Shown here: one piece after another, positions 5,384-5,880 of the stretch
Numbering within the stretch: the stretch's first letter is position 1
Layout: each line of letters begins with the position of its first letter
Assembly (NCBI GenBank): GCA_900557035.1
Contig: USRA01000091.1
Coordinates: 1 to 5,880 of the forward strand
DNA: 5,880 bases
Source: an uncultured Prevotella sp.
GTDB taxonomy: Bacteria; Bacteroidota; Bacteroidia; Bacteroidales; Bacteroidaceae
Direction of reading: 5' to 3'
Translations under genes and position numbers: made by a program
The notes under the pieces: model-generated
The model's input: only the letters and a program-made list of their open reading frames with translations
The model's database searches: none
What the model was told of the DNA's origin: nothing

Positions 5384-5880
5384 TTACTGCAATCTAAATA
5401 CAACTGGTACAGTATACTTAACACGTACAGTAGAACCATTCTGCTTACCTGGAGACCATCTAGGCATGCTCTTAACGACACGCTGTGCCTCACGGTCAAG
5501 TGAAGGGTCAACAGAACGAGCTACCTTCACATCAGAAATAGAACCATCACGCTCTACCACGAATGAAACGATAACACGACCCTGTACGCCGTTCTCCTGT
5601 GCTACGACAGGATACTTGATGTTGCTAGCCAGATACTGCATCAAAGCGCCTTGTCCTCCAGGGAATGAAGGCATCTCCTCTACAACATCGAAGACCTTAG
5701 TTGCAACCTCAGGTTTTGGAGCTGGTGGTGGAGGTGGAGCTGCTACCGCAATCTCACTTCTCACTGCTTCCACTGTACGGTCCTTCACACCTTCCTTGTT
5801 TTCTGTACCGACAGCAACCTTTTCGTCCAGTTTATCCATCTGCTTAACCTGGTTTTCCTCTTTTACGAGTTCATCCTTCT
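5384..5880 (-). CDS. tonB: TonB energy transducer, C-terminal part (5' end outside window)
   Basis: TonB links the proton-driven ExbB-ExbD motor of the inner membrane to outer-membrane receptors. The frame is open to the window edge, so the ATG at 5839 is probably internal and the membrane anchor lies outside. Visible are a charged periplasmic linker, a PPPPPAPKPE stretch (bases about 5708-5737; five consecutive prolines, likely to need EF-P for smooth translation), and a full C-terminal domain. That domain starts at the Bacteroidota-type motif MPSFPGGQGALMQYLASNIK, includes YPVVAQENGVQGRVIVSFVV and MPRWSPGKQNG, and ends in VKYTVPVVFRLQ. This is the part that contacts the TonB box of receptors. 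The PstS-like gene starts 4 bases after the stop, so the two are almost certainly co-transcribed. In Bacteroidota such tonB genes usually follow exbB and exbD, expected just beyond the right edge (inference). Confidence 0.93.
   Translation of the reverse strand, partial: KDELVKEENQVKQMDKLDEKVAVGTENKEGVKDRTVEAVRSEIAVAAPPPPPAPKPEVATKVFDVVEEMPSFPGGQGALMQYLASNIKYPVVAQENGVQGRVIVSFVVERDGSISDVKVARSVDPSLDREAQRVVKSMPRWSPGKQNGSTVRVKYTVPVVFRLQ

Noticed and set aside
5380..5511. A longer N-terminus for the PstS-like protein starting at TTG 5511 inside tonB
   Set aside because: It would bury a good lipoprotein signal 44 residues into the protein, and the overlapping bases encode the conserved TonB C-terminal domain in another frame.
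5723..5737. The GGTGGTGG-like run near the right end as a DNA repeat
   Set aside because: It simply encodes the five-proline part of the TonB linker, which is normal for TonB.

Overview
The window looks like part of a gut-type Bacteroidota chromosome, most likely Prevotella/Segatella. Four signs point this way. There is a PorT-family outer-membrane barrel. The TonB C-terminal domain is of the Bacteroidota type. A promoter fits the Bacteroidota -7 consensus TAnnTTTG. Starts follow AT-rich leaders without clear Shine-Dalgarno sequences. Nothing suggests a phage, insertion sequence, CRISPR array, tRNA or rRNA. The species assignment is inference from protein style, not a database match.

Layout, left to right: (1) 1-1604 (+) is the C-terminal part of a family 43 glycoside hydrolase with a concanavalin-like module and a terminal beta-trefoil-like module. 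(2) 1606-2352 (-) is a convergent porT-like gene, one base from the hydrolase stop. The best terminator for the hydrolase lies inside the 3' end of porT. (3) 2353-2581 is a regulatory intergenic region with a Bacteroidota promoter and two inverted repeats built from TACCTA/TAGGTA half-sites. (4) 2582-2749 (+) is a short 55-residue 2[4Fe-4S] ferredoxin gene with its own terminator. (5) 2750-2974 holds two convergent terminators and nested short repeats. (6) 2975-5880 (-) is the distal end of a tightly spaced operon: tonB (5' end outside the window), then a PstS-like lipoprotein, then a periplasmic TPR protein, closed by a strong terminator.

The minus-strand operon is the most system-like unit. 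A TonB energy transducer is linked by 4 bases to a lipoprotein with a phosphate-binding-protein fold, and by 23 bases more to an exported TPR protein. No Pst permease or ATPase genes are visible. The binding protein has lost recognisable versions of the usual phosphate-binding loops, so a role in the cell envelope or in TonB function is at least as plausible as phosphate import. The ferredoxin is an ordinary electron carrier, but its promoter is unusually rich in operator-like symmetry. The hydrolase belongs to hemicellulose or arabinan breakdown and has no visible link to the other genes.
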